Below are positions 1 through 12,800 of a stretch of 64,000 bases of DNA, one piece after another. Source of the stretch: Arbacia lixula (taxonomy: Eukaryota; Echinodermata; Echinoidea; Arbacioida; Arbaciidae); NCBI GenBank assembly GCA_963669155.1, contig OZ022586.1:19696916-19760915 (forward strand), read 5' to 3'. Below the pieces are notes generated by a model, which had not been told where the DNA came from, did not search any database, and worked only from the letters and a program-made list of their open reading frames with translations. A program made the position numbers and the translations under genes. Position 1 is the first letter of the stretch, and every line of letters starts with the position of its first letter.

Positions 1-470
1 TTCGGAATAAGGAATCTTCGGAAATAACGGATCTCCGGAAAAAAACCCCGAAGCTTCCGGAAAACGTACCTCGGGAATAATGAACCTCCTGCATAACAGA
101 CATCTCTCGAAGCAGTGCCAGGTACCGTAATGAGAAGCTAACGATGAACTCACCAGGTGATTCTTGGTTTAATTGTGAAGTCCTTGCAAGAATCGTGCGT
201 CTTTCTTCATCACTTCTTCATCTAGATTCCAATGAACCCGTGAAGCTAGACCTCCATTAAAGTCTAGGGCTCGAGTAACAGATGCAGAGAGAATGGGCCA
301 GATAATAAATCCATTATCATAATCACCCAATCTTCATTTTGCAGGAAGCTCCCGGAAAACGTACCTCGGGAATAAATGGACCTTCTCAATGACAATGATC
401 ATGTCTCGAAGCAGCGCCAGATACCATAAGGACTTCAAAATGAAGTCATCAGTAGAAGGCTATAAAGGTA
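1..470. repeat. Degenerate CGGAATAA-type short repeats with a duplicated block
   Basis: The first 100 bases contain repeated variants of TTCGGAATAACG and TCCGGAAAACG. A block beginning GGAAAACGTACCTCGGGAATAA occurs at about 59 and again at about 355, each followed by a TCTCGAAGCAG and GCCAGATACC-like segment. A similar but weaker motif run occurs at 32817-32930. No gene is seen. Confidence 0.55.
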
Positions 471-635
471 AACTGTCCTTTGAACATGTTATTAGATAAC
501 CCCACATCAATAGAGTAAGCATCAACATGCATATGAACGTGCTATATGGAGCCATGGTGTTGCTATGATGCTGTATTACATTGATGGTAATGTACGCTGT
601 GAGCTATTCTGCAATCGGTGAGACGAGAGTTCATT

Positions 636-800
636 TAACTCCTTCTCTGACAGACTTCACACTGCACATGGGAACGGTGTGTGTTAAACTAGTGCAAAAA
701 TAGTTAATTGGAGCTTGCAGGAGTTCACGGGATTCTCTGCCAGACTCCATACTGCCCTATGGGAATGGTGTGTATTACCAGTGCAAACATGCCTCAATGG
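636..800. repeat. Two units of the TTAACTCC...GAGTTAA repeat family
   Basis: Two diverged units contain CTCTGCCAGACTCCATACTG and TGGGAATGGTGTGTATTACC. The same family forms a four-unit array at 53499-53860. Confidence 0.6.
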
Positions 801-811
801 CGCGAATAGAT

Positions 812-1091
812 TTAAAGGGAAATTCCACCCTGAAGTGAAATGGTGTTTTAATCAAAGCAAATGAAAGCAACCTATTGATGGAATTTTGACAAAAAATCAT
901 GAAAGAATAAGAAAGTTTTGTTTTTTTAATGTGTTAATATTGTGACCTCACGTGCGAGCAGCTCTCTAATTATGTTGGGTGCTGTATGATTTCATAAATT
1001 GCCCTTTTTGTCAAACCTTCACTAATTTGTTTCTTTCATGAATCTGTCTTTATTAAAACCGAGTTAATTACAGGGTAGACGTCCCCTTTAA
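812..1091. mobile_element. TTAA-flanked MITE, family AGGGGAAGTTC
   Basis: The element 816-1087 is bounded by TTAA on both sides. Inverted ends begin AGGGAAATTCCACCCTG on the left and the complement of GTAGACGTCCCCT on the right. The interior carries the family's TTTTGTCAAACCTTCACTAA motif. It is related to 49261-49758 and 29477-29731. Confidence 0.7.
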
Positions 1092-1497
1092 CCCTGGCAG
1101 AGCAGGCTGAGGAGTTACACGAGCGTTCAAGTCTCCTGCCATACCGCGTTCACACTCATACCGGAAACGGGCTATCTAATCACTGGGGCCTCTGGGTAAT
1201 CTACTTCTTTTCTTACACGCTTGGCAGGATGCAAAAACAAAAGGGAGACGTTCCAGCTAAGTTTAATATCGACAGCTTGCTGCGGAAGGCGAGATACGTA
1301 CATAGAGCAAACGCATTATGTATTCGAAGAAATAACATCATTATTAGGCCTAATATCATTGTTCTTATCATTACTATTAGTAGTAATAGTACCATTAGTA
1401 GATGAAGTAGTTGTAGCAGAAGTAGCAATATTAATTGTAGCAGTGGTAGTTTAGGATGTGATAGTTATACTTGTTTTCGTAAAATTGTATATAAAAT

Positions 1498-1617
1498 AGA
1501 AGAAGTAGTAGTATAGTCGTATTAATAGTAGCAGAAGTAGAAGTAGAAGTGGTACTACTAATAGTAGTATAGTAGTAACAGTAGTAGAAGTAGCAGTAGT
1601 AGTAGTAATAGTAGTAT

Positions 1618-1649
<32 letters not shown>

Positions 1650-1650
1650 A

Positions 1651-1688
<38 letters not shown>

Positions 1689-1698
1689 ATAGTAGTAA

Positions 1699-1745
<47 letters not shown>

Positions 1746-1758
1746 CTAGTAGTTGTAG

Positions 1759-1805
<47 letters not shown>

Positions 1806-1806
1806 A

Positions 1807-1841
<35 letters not shown>

Positions 1842-1875
1842 ATAGTAGTTGTAGTAGTAGTAGTAGTAGTAGTAA

Positions 1876-1910
<35 letters not shown>

Positions 1911-1923
1911 CTAGTAGTTGTAG

Positions 1924-1982
<59 letters not shown>

Positions 1983-1983
1983 C
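1498..1983. repeat. (AGT)n / (ACT)n trinucleotide array
   Basis: About 480 bp of AGT repeats with scattered AAT and TTG variants. The long leucine-rich minus frame over it is a translation of the repeat. Decayed AGT-like sequence extends to about 1380 and 2270 on the two sides. Confidence 0.95.
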
Positions 1984-2480
1984 AATCATAACAAATGGTA
2001 CATTATGGGATTAGAGTACCATTATGAAGTAGAAATACGGTATAAGTAATATAAGAACTAGTAGCAGTGGCCTTACCAGTAGTAGAAATAGTGTTATTAG
2101 TGTTATCATTGTTAATATTACCTGTATCAGCATCTGGAAGTAGTTACACTATAGTAACAATATAGGTGGTAGAAGTAATAAATGATTATCAATAGAAAGC
2201 TGAAGCAGGTTTAGTCCATTAGTATTAGCACGACAGTAGTAATAGTAGTATTGTAGAAGTAATTATATTACTACTCTGTTTATATGATGAGCATTGCTAT
2301 TGTTATGAACATTGTTTCCCTTTGTATTGTCTCGTAGGATCCTGACAACAGGAATAGCTAATGAACCTTGCTTTCATGAGTCAACATCATATCTACGGTA
2401 TTGTGTTCACTTCCATTAATTTGAGTACACTTGTGTTCGTTGCCAGGGCATCACAAGGAGATAAATAGATAGCTAGAGAA
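1984..2480. other. No gene seen
   Basis: AT-rich sequence with scattered decayed AGT triplets. No exon, element end or conserved motif was recognised. Confidence 0.6.
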
Positions 2481-2490
2481 AGAAGGAGAG

Positions 2491-2585
<95 letters not shown>
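2481..2585. repeat. (GA)n microsatellite
   Basis: About 100 bp of almost pure GA dinucleotides. Confidence 0.95.
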
Positions 2586-2589
<4 letters not shown>

Positions 2590-3100
2590 CAGAGAAAGAG
2601 TTAATTTGCTCTTAAAATAGGAACATCCATAAAGCTATCTACCTGGTATAGGTTGTGTCACTTACAAACGGTAATATGGAAATGGTTTACCTTCAACACC
2701 CTAACTAGCCATGTTTTACTCTGAACACCTTCGAAACCAACCACCACAAGTCGTAGTTTGGGACTATAATGCCTAATATCAATTATTAATGATGATGGAA
2801 GATGCATCACATGAGAGAGCATACATTTCTGCACAAGATGAATCCATTGTTGTATCTTAGTGATATGTACTACATGGTAATGGTTGTTCAAGGCGAGCGA
2901 GATAAAGGTCGTGAAACCTATGCAGCAACGAGCAGTTATCTGATCTGGACAATTCTTGGAATGGCTCATCATTCGGAGACTACGCATATTTATGAGTGTC
3001 TGTGAAGCGTGTCTTCGTTTGGTAAAGATATATCGAGTTTCTGAGGTTTAGTTTCTGTTTGTGATACTTTAAGACGAGACGTGAAGTATACACATGACAT
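2586..3100. other. No gene seen
   Basis: Unique-looking sequence; the short open frames show no recognisable domain. Confidence 0.5.
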
Positions 3101-3170
3101 TGAGAAAAAAGAGGAAGGAGAGAGAAAGAGAGAGGGAGAGGGAGAGAGGGAAGTAGGGAGAAATATATGA

Positions 3171-3223
<53 letters not shown>

Positions 3224-3280
3224 GGCGGGAGGAGTGTATGTGCATGTGTATGTGTATGTGTGTGTGGGAGGGGGAGTAGT
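3101..3280. repeat. Purine-rich tract with GA repeat, G-run and GT repeat
   Basis: GAGA and GATA repeats lead into a run of about 14 G at about 3213-3226, then TG-rich sequence. Frames across it are low complexity. Confidence 0.85.
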
Positions 3281-4180
3281 GACCTGGGGAAAATCGTACA
3301 GTTACCTACCCGCAAATTCACTTATCACTCATTTTGAAGTACCATCCCTGCCAACGTTGTGTGATATCAGTGACAGATTCACTGCACATCATATTACGAA
3401 AATAATGTACTAAGAATAGCAACGCTGATCGTCTATGCACACAGATGAGGAAACAAAATTGCGAAAGTAGGTCAACAATAATAACTTGTCAAAGAAAACA
3501 TACACCAGCCTTCGTAAGAGTATGTTTCACGCTAGTACAAAATACGTCAATAGCGCATAAAAGACTTAGGATCGATTCAGATTAGCGTTTGCAAACACTC
3601 AAACAGGGTTTACGAACCAGACTGTAATAATTTCAAATGTTTTTTTTTTTTTTTAAAGACTATTACCATGATTATGTATATTTTCATACGGGGTCCAACA
3701 TTGACAAGCCTTTTTTCTTTTCGGACCCCTACACAAAAAAAATATTGTTTCTGTGAATTGATTGGGTTGATTTTATTTTGTTTATTTTTTTTTACGTTTA
3801 TTGTACCTGAATTTACATTGTTGTTTTTATGGCAAATAAAATTGATACGTGTATCTTGAATCAATCATGATCTTTTTAAGACAGTTCCCTGGTCTCAAAA
3901 TGGGTGATGCTTTATTTAAAGCATCCGTCGTTTATCATGTTCATAGTACACCATTGGCTGCTGTCGAACGGAAGCTGCTCATTAGTGGTTATCCACAGGG
4001 TAGTATCACTTTGGCAGGAAGCAGCGAAATTGCCCCGTCATTGTCTTGACCGTGAATGCACGTCAGTCTGAGCCGTCAGTGGCTTACCACATCGACTAAA
4101 AAATGATTTTTTTTTCTCAAAGCTCGTCTATGTCTGGAAGATTCTCATTTACTGGTACGAACGACAATGGATGATAATCG
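3281..4180. other. No gene seen
   Basis: AT-rich intergenic sequence with a T-run at about 3640 and no supported exon. Confidence 0.5.
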
Positions 4181-4199
4181 ATGTGAACATGTGTAATCA

Positions 4200-4735
4200 A
4201 AAAGTACGGGGGATCGGGAGAGGGAAAGGCCGATTAGAAACACATACGAGAGAGATGGTGCAGAGAGAGGGGAGAGGAGAAAGGGGATATAAGGGAGAGA
4301 GAGGAGAGAAAGGGAAAAAAGGGGGGGGGGGGGAGGAGAGAAAGAACGAGATAAAGAGATACAGTGAAACCTGTCTATAGTGGCCACCCAAAGGAAACAC
4401 AAATTGTGGCCTTTATAGACAGGTTGGCTGCTATAGACAGGTGGCCGCTAAGACAGGTTTGACTGTAGATGGATAAAGGGAGGTAGAGAGAGGGAAAAGC
4501 AGGAGAGAGATTGGAGAGAAGAGAGAGAGGGTAAGAAGGGGGGGGGGGCTTGGATGAGAAAATGATTATCATGACGAGACAGTTGCGACGGGTAAAATAA
4601 CCGCAATAGACGGCATGTTCATGAGCCCAACAATGAAATGAGGGATATAAAAGTGGATCAACGCCGTGAACTGTGAGAGAGGAAGGGGAGAGGGGGGGGG
4701 GGGGGGGGTAGGATGTGGGAGGGGAGAGAATCAAA
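4200..4735. repeat. Purine-rich low-complexity region with G-runs
   Basis: GAGA/GGGA-rich stretches and G-runs near 4320, 4540 and 4695. It is interrupted by the MITE at 4362-4465. Confidence 0.85.
4360..4467. mobile_element. Short MITE with CAGTGAAACCTGTC ends (pogo/Tigger-like), TA-flanked
   Basis: The 104-bp element starts CAGTGAAACCTGTC and ends with the complement of CAGTCAAACCTGTC. It is flanked by TA on both sides and repeats TATAGACAGGT internally. A TA duplication with CAGT ends is typical of Tc1/mariner-pogo MITEs. Confidence 0.75.
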
Positions 4736-4739
4736 ATGA

Positions 4740-5185
4740 GAATAGAGATGAGAACTGGGTAATGACACTGTAATCATATTTGCATATCATTATCATCCCT
4801 AACCCCATTTGCTACAACAATCTACCGATCCGGAGGGACATGATAGGTGAATTGGAGCATGCAGAAACGTGACATTGAGAATAAATCAACGTGAAACAAA
4901 GGGGCTATCGCAAAAGCTACTGTCTCATTCTATTCTGCAAAATTGAAGTAATTGTTATTTCTTGGTATCATCCTCTTTATATTGTCTGCCCTGTTTCTGC
5001 TGATGTCTATTCATAAAAGATGTATGAACTTCCAGATGTGAATTACACAAATCATAATGTTTTCTAAATCCACAGTGCATTAAAAGCTTAGCTTAATAAG
5101 AACATTCTGTGCCGGACTGTTGATATGAAATGAAAATATATCGATTTAATCTGGGGATGTGTCTAAGCTACGTCAGTGTCCGTGA
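4740..5185. other. No gene seen
   Basis: AT-rich unique sequence without recognisable exons or element ends. Confidence 0.5.
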
Positions 5186-5189
5186 CTAT

Positions 5190-5255
5190 TCCCCCCCCCC
5201 CCCCCTCCCCAGAAGGCCTGCAGCCTGCCTGCCCCCCCCCCCCCCCCCACCCCAC
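5190..5255. repeat. Two poly(C) tracts
   Basis: Two runs of about 14-16 C flank a short AGAAGGCCTGCAGCCTGCCTG spacer region. Confidence 0.9.
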
Positions 5256-5360
5256 CGCCATGTAATGATTCAGATCAATCAAGCTTCTCCTACGGAACAA
5301 TGCCGCACGGGATCCGTTCCATATAGGGAATATACCGTACGTACACCGTCACAATTGTAA

Positions 5361-5788
5361 GTACGTGCTCTCTTCTCAATTTCCCTCCATCATTCTCGGT
5401 CTCATTCGCACCCCTCTCTCTTTCTGTCGTAGTATCTTCTATAGTCTCCCTTTTTACCTTTCTCCCCTTCTCCCCATCTCCTTTCTCCGATTATCATCAT
5501 ATTCTTATTGCCGTTCCTCTCGCTTCCCCACACTCTCCTTCTTTTGCTTTGTCTGCATGGATGTTTCTTTGTCTGCCTGTCTGTCTCTCTCCCTCTGTCT
5601 GTCTGTCTGTCTCTTATACACACACGCACACGCAAACTCACACTCTTTATTTCTCCGTCTCTCTCCTTCTTCCACTTTCCTATTCTCCTCTCTCACCCTC
5701 TTTCTCTCAACCTCCCACCTCTCCCTCATACACTTCCCCTCTTTCCACCTCTCTCTCCCTATCTATCTCTCTCTCTTTCTCTCTCCCC

Positions 5789-5819
<31 letters not shown>

Positions 5820-5895
5820 CCTCTCTCTCTCTTTCACTCTCCCTCTCTCTCTCTCTTTTCTTTATCCTCTCTCTCCCCTCTCTCCTAATTGCTAT
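5361..5895. repeat. Pyrimidine-rich CT microsatellite tract
   Basis: About 530 bp dominated by CTCTCT and TCTG repeats. Several overlapping Ser/Leu-rich frames exist in all phases, which marks it as repeat rather than coding. Confidence 0.9.
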
Positions 5896-6119
5896 CTTAT
5901 CTCAATTCTGAAAGTCTCTTCTTTCGTAGAGCTTCTCATTTTAATGAGCAGTAATGACCATGTGAACAAAATATCGGGTAAATATAACTTCACGTCTTCC
6001 GTAGATTTGTTAAACATCTATATAGGAATGTCTAAGTATTACCGATGGAAACAAACTTTCACATCAAGACGTCTCTGATCACGTATATATATCATGAATG
6101 CGGTTATCGATCACTATAT

Positions 6120-6140
6120 GTCTCTCTTTCTCTTTGCGCT

Positions 6141-6181
<41 letters not shown>

Positions 6182-6605
6182 ATGACTGTCTGTCTCTATT
6201 CATTGATCTACATGTCTTTCTCCCTCTCTTACTCCTCTTCTTTGTCGCTTCTCCTTTTCTTTATTCATACCTTCTATCTCCTTCTATCTCTCTGGCTGTC
6301 TATATGGTTGTATTTGCCTTCCCCCTGCCCCCCCCCCTCTCTCTATCACACATGACTTGTATACCCTATCTCATGTTTATATGTACTGCTTCAGTCTCTC
6401 TCATTTCTTTCTCTATCTATCCATCTGACTCGCATACACCCCTATTGACCTCTATTTCCCTTTCTCATTTTACCTGTTTCTCGCTCTCCGTACACACATC
6501 TCTCCCCTATCTATGTACCTGTCTCCCCCCTATCTCTGTATCTGTCTCTCTCTCTCTCAACACCATCATACCCACCCCCTTCTCTCCCCCTTTTCCCTAC
6601 CACAA
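6120..6605. repeat. Second pyrimidine-rich tract
   Basis: CT-rich sequence with C-runs near 6140 and 6330. Frames across it are Ser/Leu/Pro low complexity. Confidence 0.85.
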
Positions 6606-7240
6606 TCCCTTTATGAAAATACGAATATCTTCCGCCTTGTTTGTGCAGGAGTGAACGGCGTTCCTATATAGCCGTACACATACCATCACTGTGTAATGCG
6701 ATGCAGCGAATGAAGCACCAGACCGACACACGCTCATCATGCCGATAGCTCTCCCGTGTTGCCAATCCGACCGCCACTTCTATCCATCATCATATTCTTT
6801 ACTCCAGACGCATCGGTGACTGTAAATTAGTCCTCATTAAAATAATGATTATATCTAAGCCTTATTATTACGAGTTGTGATTGATCTGAGACTACTACAA
6901 TTCAATGTGAAATAAAAGGAAATATGATAGCTGGGCACCCGCCTCATTGTATAAATAGTTGTGATTTACCTGAAATTATAGCAAGTTCAATTCTATTGTG
7001 TAGGGTACAGTGTTACGATTTAAATCACTGGCAAGTCAAGCTGCTCCTAATGTGCATTAAATATTCAATTAAAACGTGATGAGAGAGCGACTCCCCATAG
7101 TTACGAATCGATCCACGGGCCTTTGTGTTGTAGATATTGAAGATGAGGTAAGTGGATATGTCGTGTGAAATATGAATACAGACATGCAGACATGATGATG
7201 AATAGCTCGCATCGTAGTGTGAAAAAAAGAGACACAAAGA
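6606..7240. other. No gene seen
   Basis: Unique AT-rich sequence leading into the 99-bp minisatellite. Confidence 0.5.
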
Positions 7241-7242
7241 AG

Positions 7243-8514
7243 CATAAAGGTGATGTATGGCTGAGGTACAGGAGTGGACTCATACAAACGTGATGGATAC
7301 ATGAAACGCGCGTCATAGTGTGAACGCAGTCTTAAACAGCATACAGGTATGATGAATGGCTGAGGTACAAGAGTCGACTCATACAAACGTGATGGATACA
7401 TGAAACGCGCGTCATAGTGTGAACGCAGTCTTAAACAGCATACAGGTATGATGTATGGCTGAGGTACAGGAGTGGACTCATACAAACGTGATGGATACAT
7501 GCTATACGCGTCATAGTGTGAACGCAGTCTTAAACAGCATAAAGGTATGACGTATGGCTGAGGTACAGGAGTGGACTCATACAAACGTGATGGATACATG
7601 CTATACGCGTCATAGTGTGAACGCAGTCTTACACAACATACAGGTATGATGAATGGCTGAGGTACAAGAGTCGACTCATACAGACGTGATGGATACATGA
7701 AACGCGCGTCATAGTGTGAACGCAGTCTTAAACAGCATACAGGTATGATGTATGGCTGAGGTACAGGAGTGGACTCATACAAACGTGATGGATACATGCT
7801 ATACGCGTCATAGTGTGAACGCAGTCTTAAACAGCATAAAGGTATGACGTATGGCTGAGGTACAGGAGTGGACTCATACAAACGTGATGGATACATGCTA
7901 TACGCGTCATAGTGTGAACGCAGTCTTAAACAGCATAAAGGTATGATGTATGGCTGAGGTACAGGAGTGGACTCATACAGACGTGATGGATACATACTAT
8001 ACACGTCATAGTGTGAACGCAGTCTTAAACAGCATAAAGGTATAATGTATGGCTGAGGTACAGGAGTGGGCTCATACAGACGTGATGGATACATACTATA
8101 CACGTCATAGTGTGAACGCAGTCTTAAACAGCATAAAGGTATGATGTATGGCTGAGGTACAGGAGTGGACTCATACAGACGTGATGGATACATACTATAC
8201 ACGTCATAGTGTGAACGCAGTCTTAAACAGCATAAAGGTATGATGTATGGCTGAGGTACAGGAGTGGACTCATACAGACGTGATGGATACATACTATACA
8301 CGTCATAGTGTGAACGCAGTCTTAAACAGCATAAAGGTATGATGTATGGCTGAGGTACAGGAGTGGACTCATACAGACGTGATGGATACATACTATACAC
8401 GTCATAGTGTGAACGCAGTCTTAAACAGCATAAAGGTATGATGTATGGCTGAGGTACAGGAGTGGACTCATCCAAACGTGATGGATACATGAAACGCGCG
8501 TCATAGTGTGAATG
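7243..8514. repeat. 99-bp minisatellite, 13 units, with 297-bp higher-order pattern
   Basis: Thirteen head-to-tail units of 99 bp share GGCTGAGGTACAGGAGTGG, ACGTGATGGATACATG and CATAGTGTGAACGCAGTC. Variants at GAAACGCGCG, GCTATACGCG and ACTATACACG define three types. In plus order: A, then (A', B, B) twice, then five C, then A. Because 99 is a multiple of 3, the minus strand stays open for 488 codons as a 33-residue repeat. Homogenised synonymous and nonsynonymous positions and the flanking non-coding decay argue for a non-coding satellite. Confidence 0.92.
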
Positions 8515-9010
8515 GTTACGATAGCGTGCATGCATACGGACATGCTGAATAGCCGTCTCAAGAGTGTGAACACGTACATACGTGGTGAATGGCTCGCGTA
8601 ATACTAGTAGTTAGAAAGTAGTCTAAAAAAGCAAACGACACATACAAACAAGTCATTATGATTAGCCGTCTCGATAGTGTGAAGACATACAAACATATCA
8701 CGATTACTAATAAATACTATTTAGAAAATAGTAAAACTTTCAGTAACACCATGTGGTTGCATTCTTTCGAGTAATTGGCCCACTTATGGGGTGAAGAAAG
8801 GAAAGAAACAAGAAAAGTGAAAAAGAGGAGAGGTGAATTTTATATTTTATAACAATTACACAAGACTAATATTAGCTTTAGTTTTCACGATTATGATGAA
8901 TAGCAGTTGCAACAATGTGAACGCATATAATAATGATGAATATATGTCCTGACAGTGTGAACACATACAGACACTATGAACAAATGTCTCGATAATGTGA
9001 ACGAAGCCCC
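8515..9010. repeat. Decayed fringe of the GTGTGAAC repeat
   Basis: Irregular copies of ATGAATAGCCGTCTC and AGTGTGAACACATACA continue past the minisatellite, suggesting an older, wider array. Confidence 0.6.
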
Positions 9011-9830
9011 TCGCCATGAGTGAGGAAGCCACTATTTCCGGTCCGCGTCTTGCACGAGCTTCAATAACACATTTCACACTCTCAAGAATATGGACAGTTA
9101 GGAGGATCCGACACTTCTGTACCTTATTAAAGGCGGGCTCCGTCCTTCGCACGCGTGAACAAAAATAAAAGATGGAAGCTAAATGACGATGCTGATTACG
9201 TGCTGTGAACGACAGTAGAGTATGGTTTCATTACAGTAATGGGTGTAAGATCATTGTAGTATACACTAGCGTGGTTAGGATTTTTTTCTCTTTCGATTCA
9301 ATGTGTTATGTATTGATTAAAACCATAACAATAAAATAACGCTTTATTTGCTGTATGTGTATTTTACACGAGTTATGTACACAATCCCATAGAGCAGCAT
9401 GCTATCTGGCACAGAGCCATGCTGCATAATATATTTTCAATAATTGTAACTTACCTCCAATGGCTACTAATATGGCAACAACCAGTGAACTGTCATTGTT
9501 GTGTCTGTTGCCATGGGAGTTACAATTGATGGTAACTTACAACAAATGAAAAGCTATATGGTCCAGGAAGGGTTATTCATATACATGGACATTATATAAA
9601 CTGGAAAGTCCGACGAATTAAAGGGACTGCTATACAAAAAGGCATGTTAAAGGATCATGACACTCGAACTCAACTATTTGTGTGCCAATCGTGAACACTT
9701 TCATCAATAATGTGCATAAATCCCGTAGATCAACATATGTTCGGCAGAGGAAGGGTATGCAAATGACGAAACAAGATAGAAACAGATTCGGTACATTTTT
9801 TATAGGTTAAAAAGATCATACATATTACGA
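9011..9830. other. No gene seen
   Basis: A 50-codon plus frame from the ATG at 9018 has no recognisable similarity. Around 9460-9540 a loose inverted pair (CCAATGGC / GCCATGG, GTAACTTAC) resembles another at 30640-30740. Confidence 0.4.
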
Positions 9831-12800
9831 AGAATTGTTGGGTTTTAAATCATAATCACTAGGCTGAATTCCGAGTATTATGCCTTGTTTTAATAGTGAT
9901 TGGCGCGTGCTTGGCTGGGTAATGCGCACGCGCACCTCACCACGTGTATCCGGTTTCAAAAAGTAATGAACCCTCGATATTAAAGGTAAGCAGTAGTAAT
10001 TGATAATTGATTACGGGCCGAACTCATGACAGAAACATTCCACCGTCATCAGCGGGGCTCAGATTTGGATTCATTTCAACAATCACATCTTCTCCTTCCC
10101 TAAATCAAATTGAAATCTAGCACGGACCCTATTATCACAATAGAATGGCCTTGCATTAGTAACTGGTCAGGTAGTATTAACCACTTCTAAGCCTTACATC
10201 GTGCACACAACTTATTCGGTCGATACATCAATTTCAACTGTCTTATATCATATTATGATGCCTTCGTGGTATTCTGAATAAAATAAGAATGTGGATCCAT
10301 GTTCATGGTAGAATGACACTCCATTATTATTGCTCTCGCACACGCCGTCGTCTCTACCACTACTATTCCTTGAAATTAACATTTCAACGACATTATCATT
10401 TTAAAAATATTTTTTTTTCGTAGTATCCTGAAATGGCACTGGAATGGTATTTACTGTATTGGCAGAATAGCACTTCATTTATTATTGCTTTCGTACATGC
10501 CGTATATTGTCTACAACTACTCTCCCTCCATATTAACGTTTCAACGATTGTATCCGGCATCAATAAATGATTTATTTCTGGTATCCTGGAATTAAACAAT
10601 ATGAACAAGATTGGGAACGCATGGTCATAACATAATTTAACTTCATTGTTACTCTGAGTCGCGTAGTCTGTGCCACTCCTCCCTCGATATTAACATTTTA
10701 TCATTTTGATGTGATTCTTTCGTGGTATCCTGAAATGACATAAGAATAGGATCTACTGTCTTGGCAGAACGGCACTTCATTTATGAGCTTCCGTAGTCTC
10801 TACTACAACTATCCCTAGATATTGACGTTTCAACGATATTGTATCCGGCATTTACAAAGAATTGCTGGGTTTTAAATCATAATCACTAGGCTGAATTCCG
10901 AGTATTATGCCTTGTTTTAATAGTGGTTGGCGCGTGCTTGGCTGGGTAATGCGCACGCGCACCTCACCACGTGTATCCGGTTTCAAAAGTAATGAACCCT
11001 CGATATTAAAGGTAAGCAGTAGTAATTGATAATTGATCACGGGCCGAACTCATGACAGAAACATTCCACCGTCATCAGCGGGGCTCAGATTTGGATTCAT
11101 TTCAACAATCACATCTTCCCCTTCCCTAAATCAAATTGAAATCTAGCACGGACCCTATTATCACAATAGAATGGCCTTGCATTGGTAACTGGTCAGGTAG
11201 TATTAACCACTTCTAAACCTTACATCGTGCACGCAACTTATTCGGTCGATACATCAATTTCACCTGTCTTATATCATATTATGATGCCTTTGTGGTATCC
11301 TGAATAAAATAAGAATGTGGATCCATGTTCATGGTAGAATGACACTCCATTATTATTGCTCTCGCACACGCCGTCGTCTCTGCCACTACTATTCCTAGAA
11401 ATTAACATTTCAACGACTTTATCATTTTTAAAATATTTTTTTTTCGTAGTATCCTGAAAAGGCATTGTAACGGGATTTACTGTATTGGTAGAATAGCGCT
11501 CCATTTATTATTCCTTTCGTACATGCCGTATAGTGTCTACAACTACTCTCCCTCGATATTAACGTTTCAACGATTCTATCCGGCATCAAAATGATTTATT
11601 TCTGGTCTCCTGGAATTAAACAACATGAACAAGATTGGGGACGCATGGTCATAACATAATTTAACTCCATTGTTACTCTGAGTCGCGTAGTCTGTGCCAC
11701 TCCTCCCTCGATATGAACATTTTATCATTTTGATGTGATTCTTTCGTGGTATCCTGAAATGACATAAGAATAGGATCTACTGTCTTGGCAGAACGGCACT
11801 CCATTTATGAGCTTCCGTAGTCTCTACTACAACTATCCCTCGATATTGACGTTTCAACGATATTGTATCCGGCATTTACAAAGAATTGCTGGGTTTTAAA
11901 TCATAATCACTCGGCTGAATTCCGAGTATTATGCTTTGTTTTAATAGTGGTTGGCGCGTGCTTGGCTGGGTAATGCGCACGCGCACCTCACCACGTGTAT
12001 CCGGTTTCAAAAGTAATGAACCCTCGATATTAAAGGTAAGCAGTAGTAATTGATAATTGATCACGGGCCGAACTCATGACAGAAACATTCCACCGTCATC
12101 AGCGGGGCTCAGATTTGGATTCATTTCAACAATCACATCTTCTCCTTCCCTAAATCAAATTGAAATCTAGCACGGACCCTATTATCACAATAGAATGGCC
12201 TTGCATTGGTAACTGGTCAGGTAGTATTAACCACTTCTAAACCTTACATCGTGCACGCAACTTATTCGGTCGATACATCAATTTCAACTGTCTTATATCA
12301 TATTATGATGCCTTCGTGGTATTCTGAATAAAATAAGAATGTGGATCCATGTTCATGGTAGAATGACACTCCATTATTATTGCTCTCGCACACGCCGTCG
12401 TCTCTACCACACTATTCCTTGAAATTAACATTTCAACGACATTATCATTTTAAAAATATTTTTTTTTCGTAGTATCCTGAAATGGCACTGGAATGGGATT
12501 TACTGTATTGGCAGAATAGCACTTCATTTATTATTGCTTTCGTACATGCCGTATATTGTCTACAACTACTCTCCCTCCATATTAACGTTTCAACGATTGT
12601 ATCCGGCATCAATAAATGATTTATTTCTGGTATCCTGGAATTAAACAATATGAACAAGATTGGGAACGCATGGTCATAACATAATTTAACTCCATTGTTA
12701 CTCTGAGTCGCGTAGTCTGTGCCACTCCTCCCTCGATATTAACATTTAATCATTTTGATGTGATTCTTTCGTGGTATCCGGAAATGACATAAGAATGGGA

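Noticed and set aside
1558..1989. 143-codon nearly pure leucine frame
   Set aside because: It is the translation of an AGT/ACT triplet array; other phases are equally open.
5365..6654. Several Ser/Leu/Pro-rich frames up to 237 codons
   Set aside because: They overlap in different phases over CT microsatellites, so the openness is due to composition.
7243..8514. CRISPR-like array
   Set aside because: Units are contiguous 99-bp repeats with no unique spacers, and the DNA is clearly from an animal.
7069..8535. 488-codon minus frame with a 33-aa repeat as a protein-coding gene
   Set aside because: A 99-bp period automatically keeps one stop-free phase; units form higher-order blocks as in satellites, flanks decay without a coding pattern, and no family is recognised.
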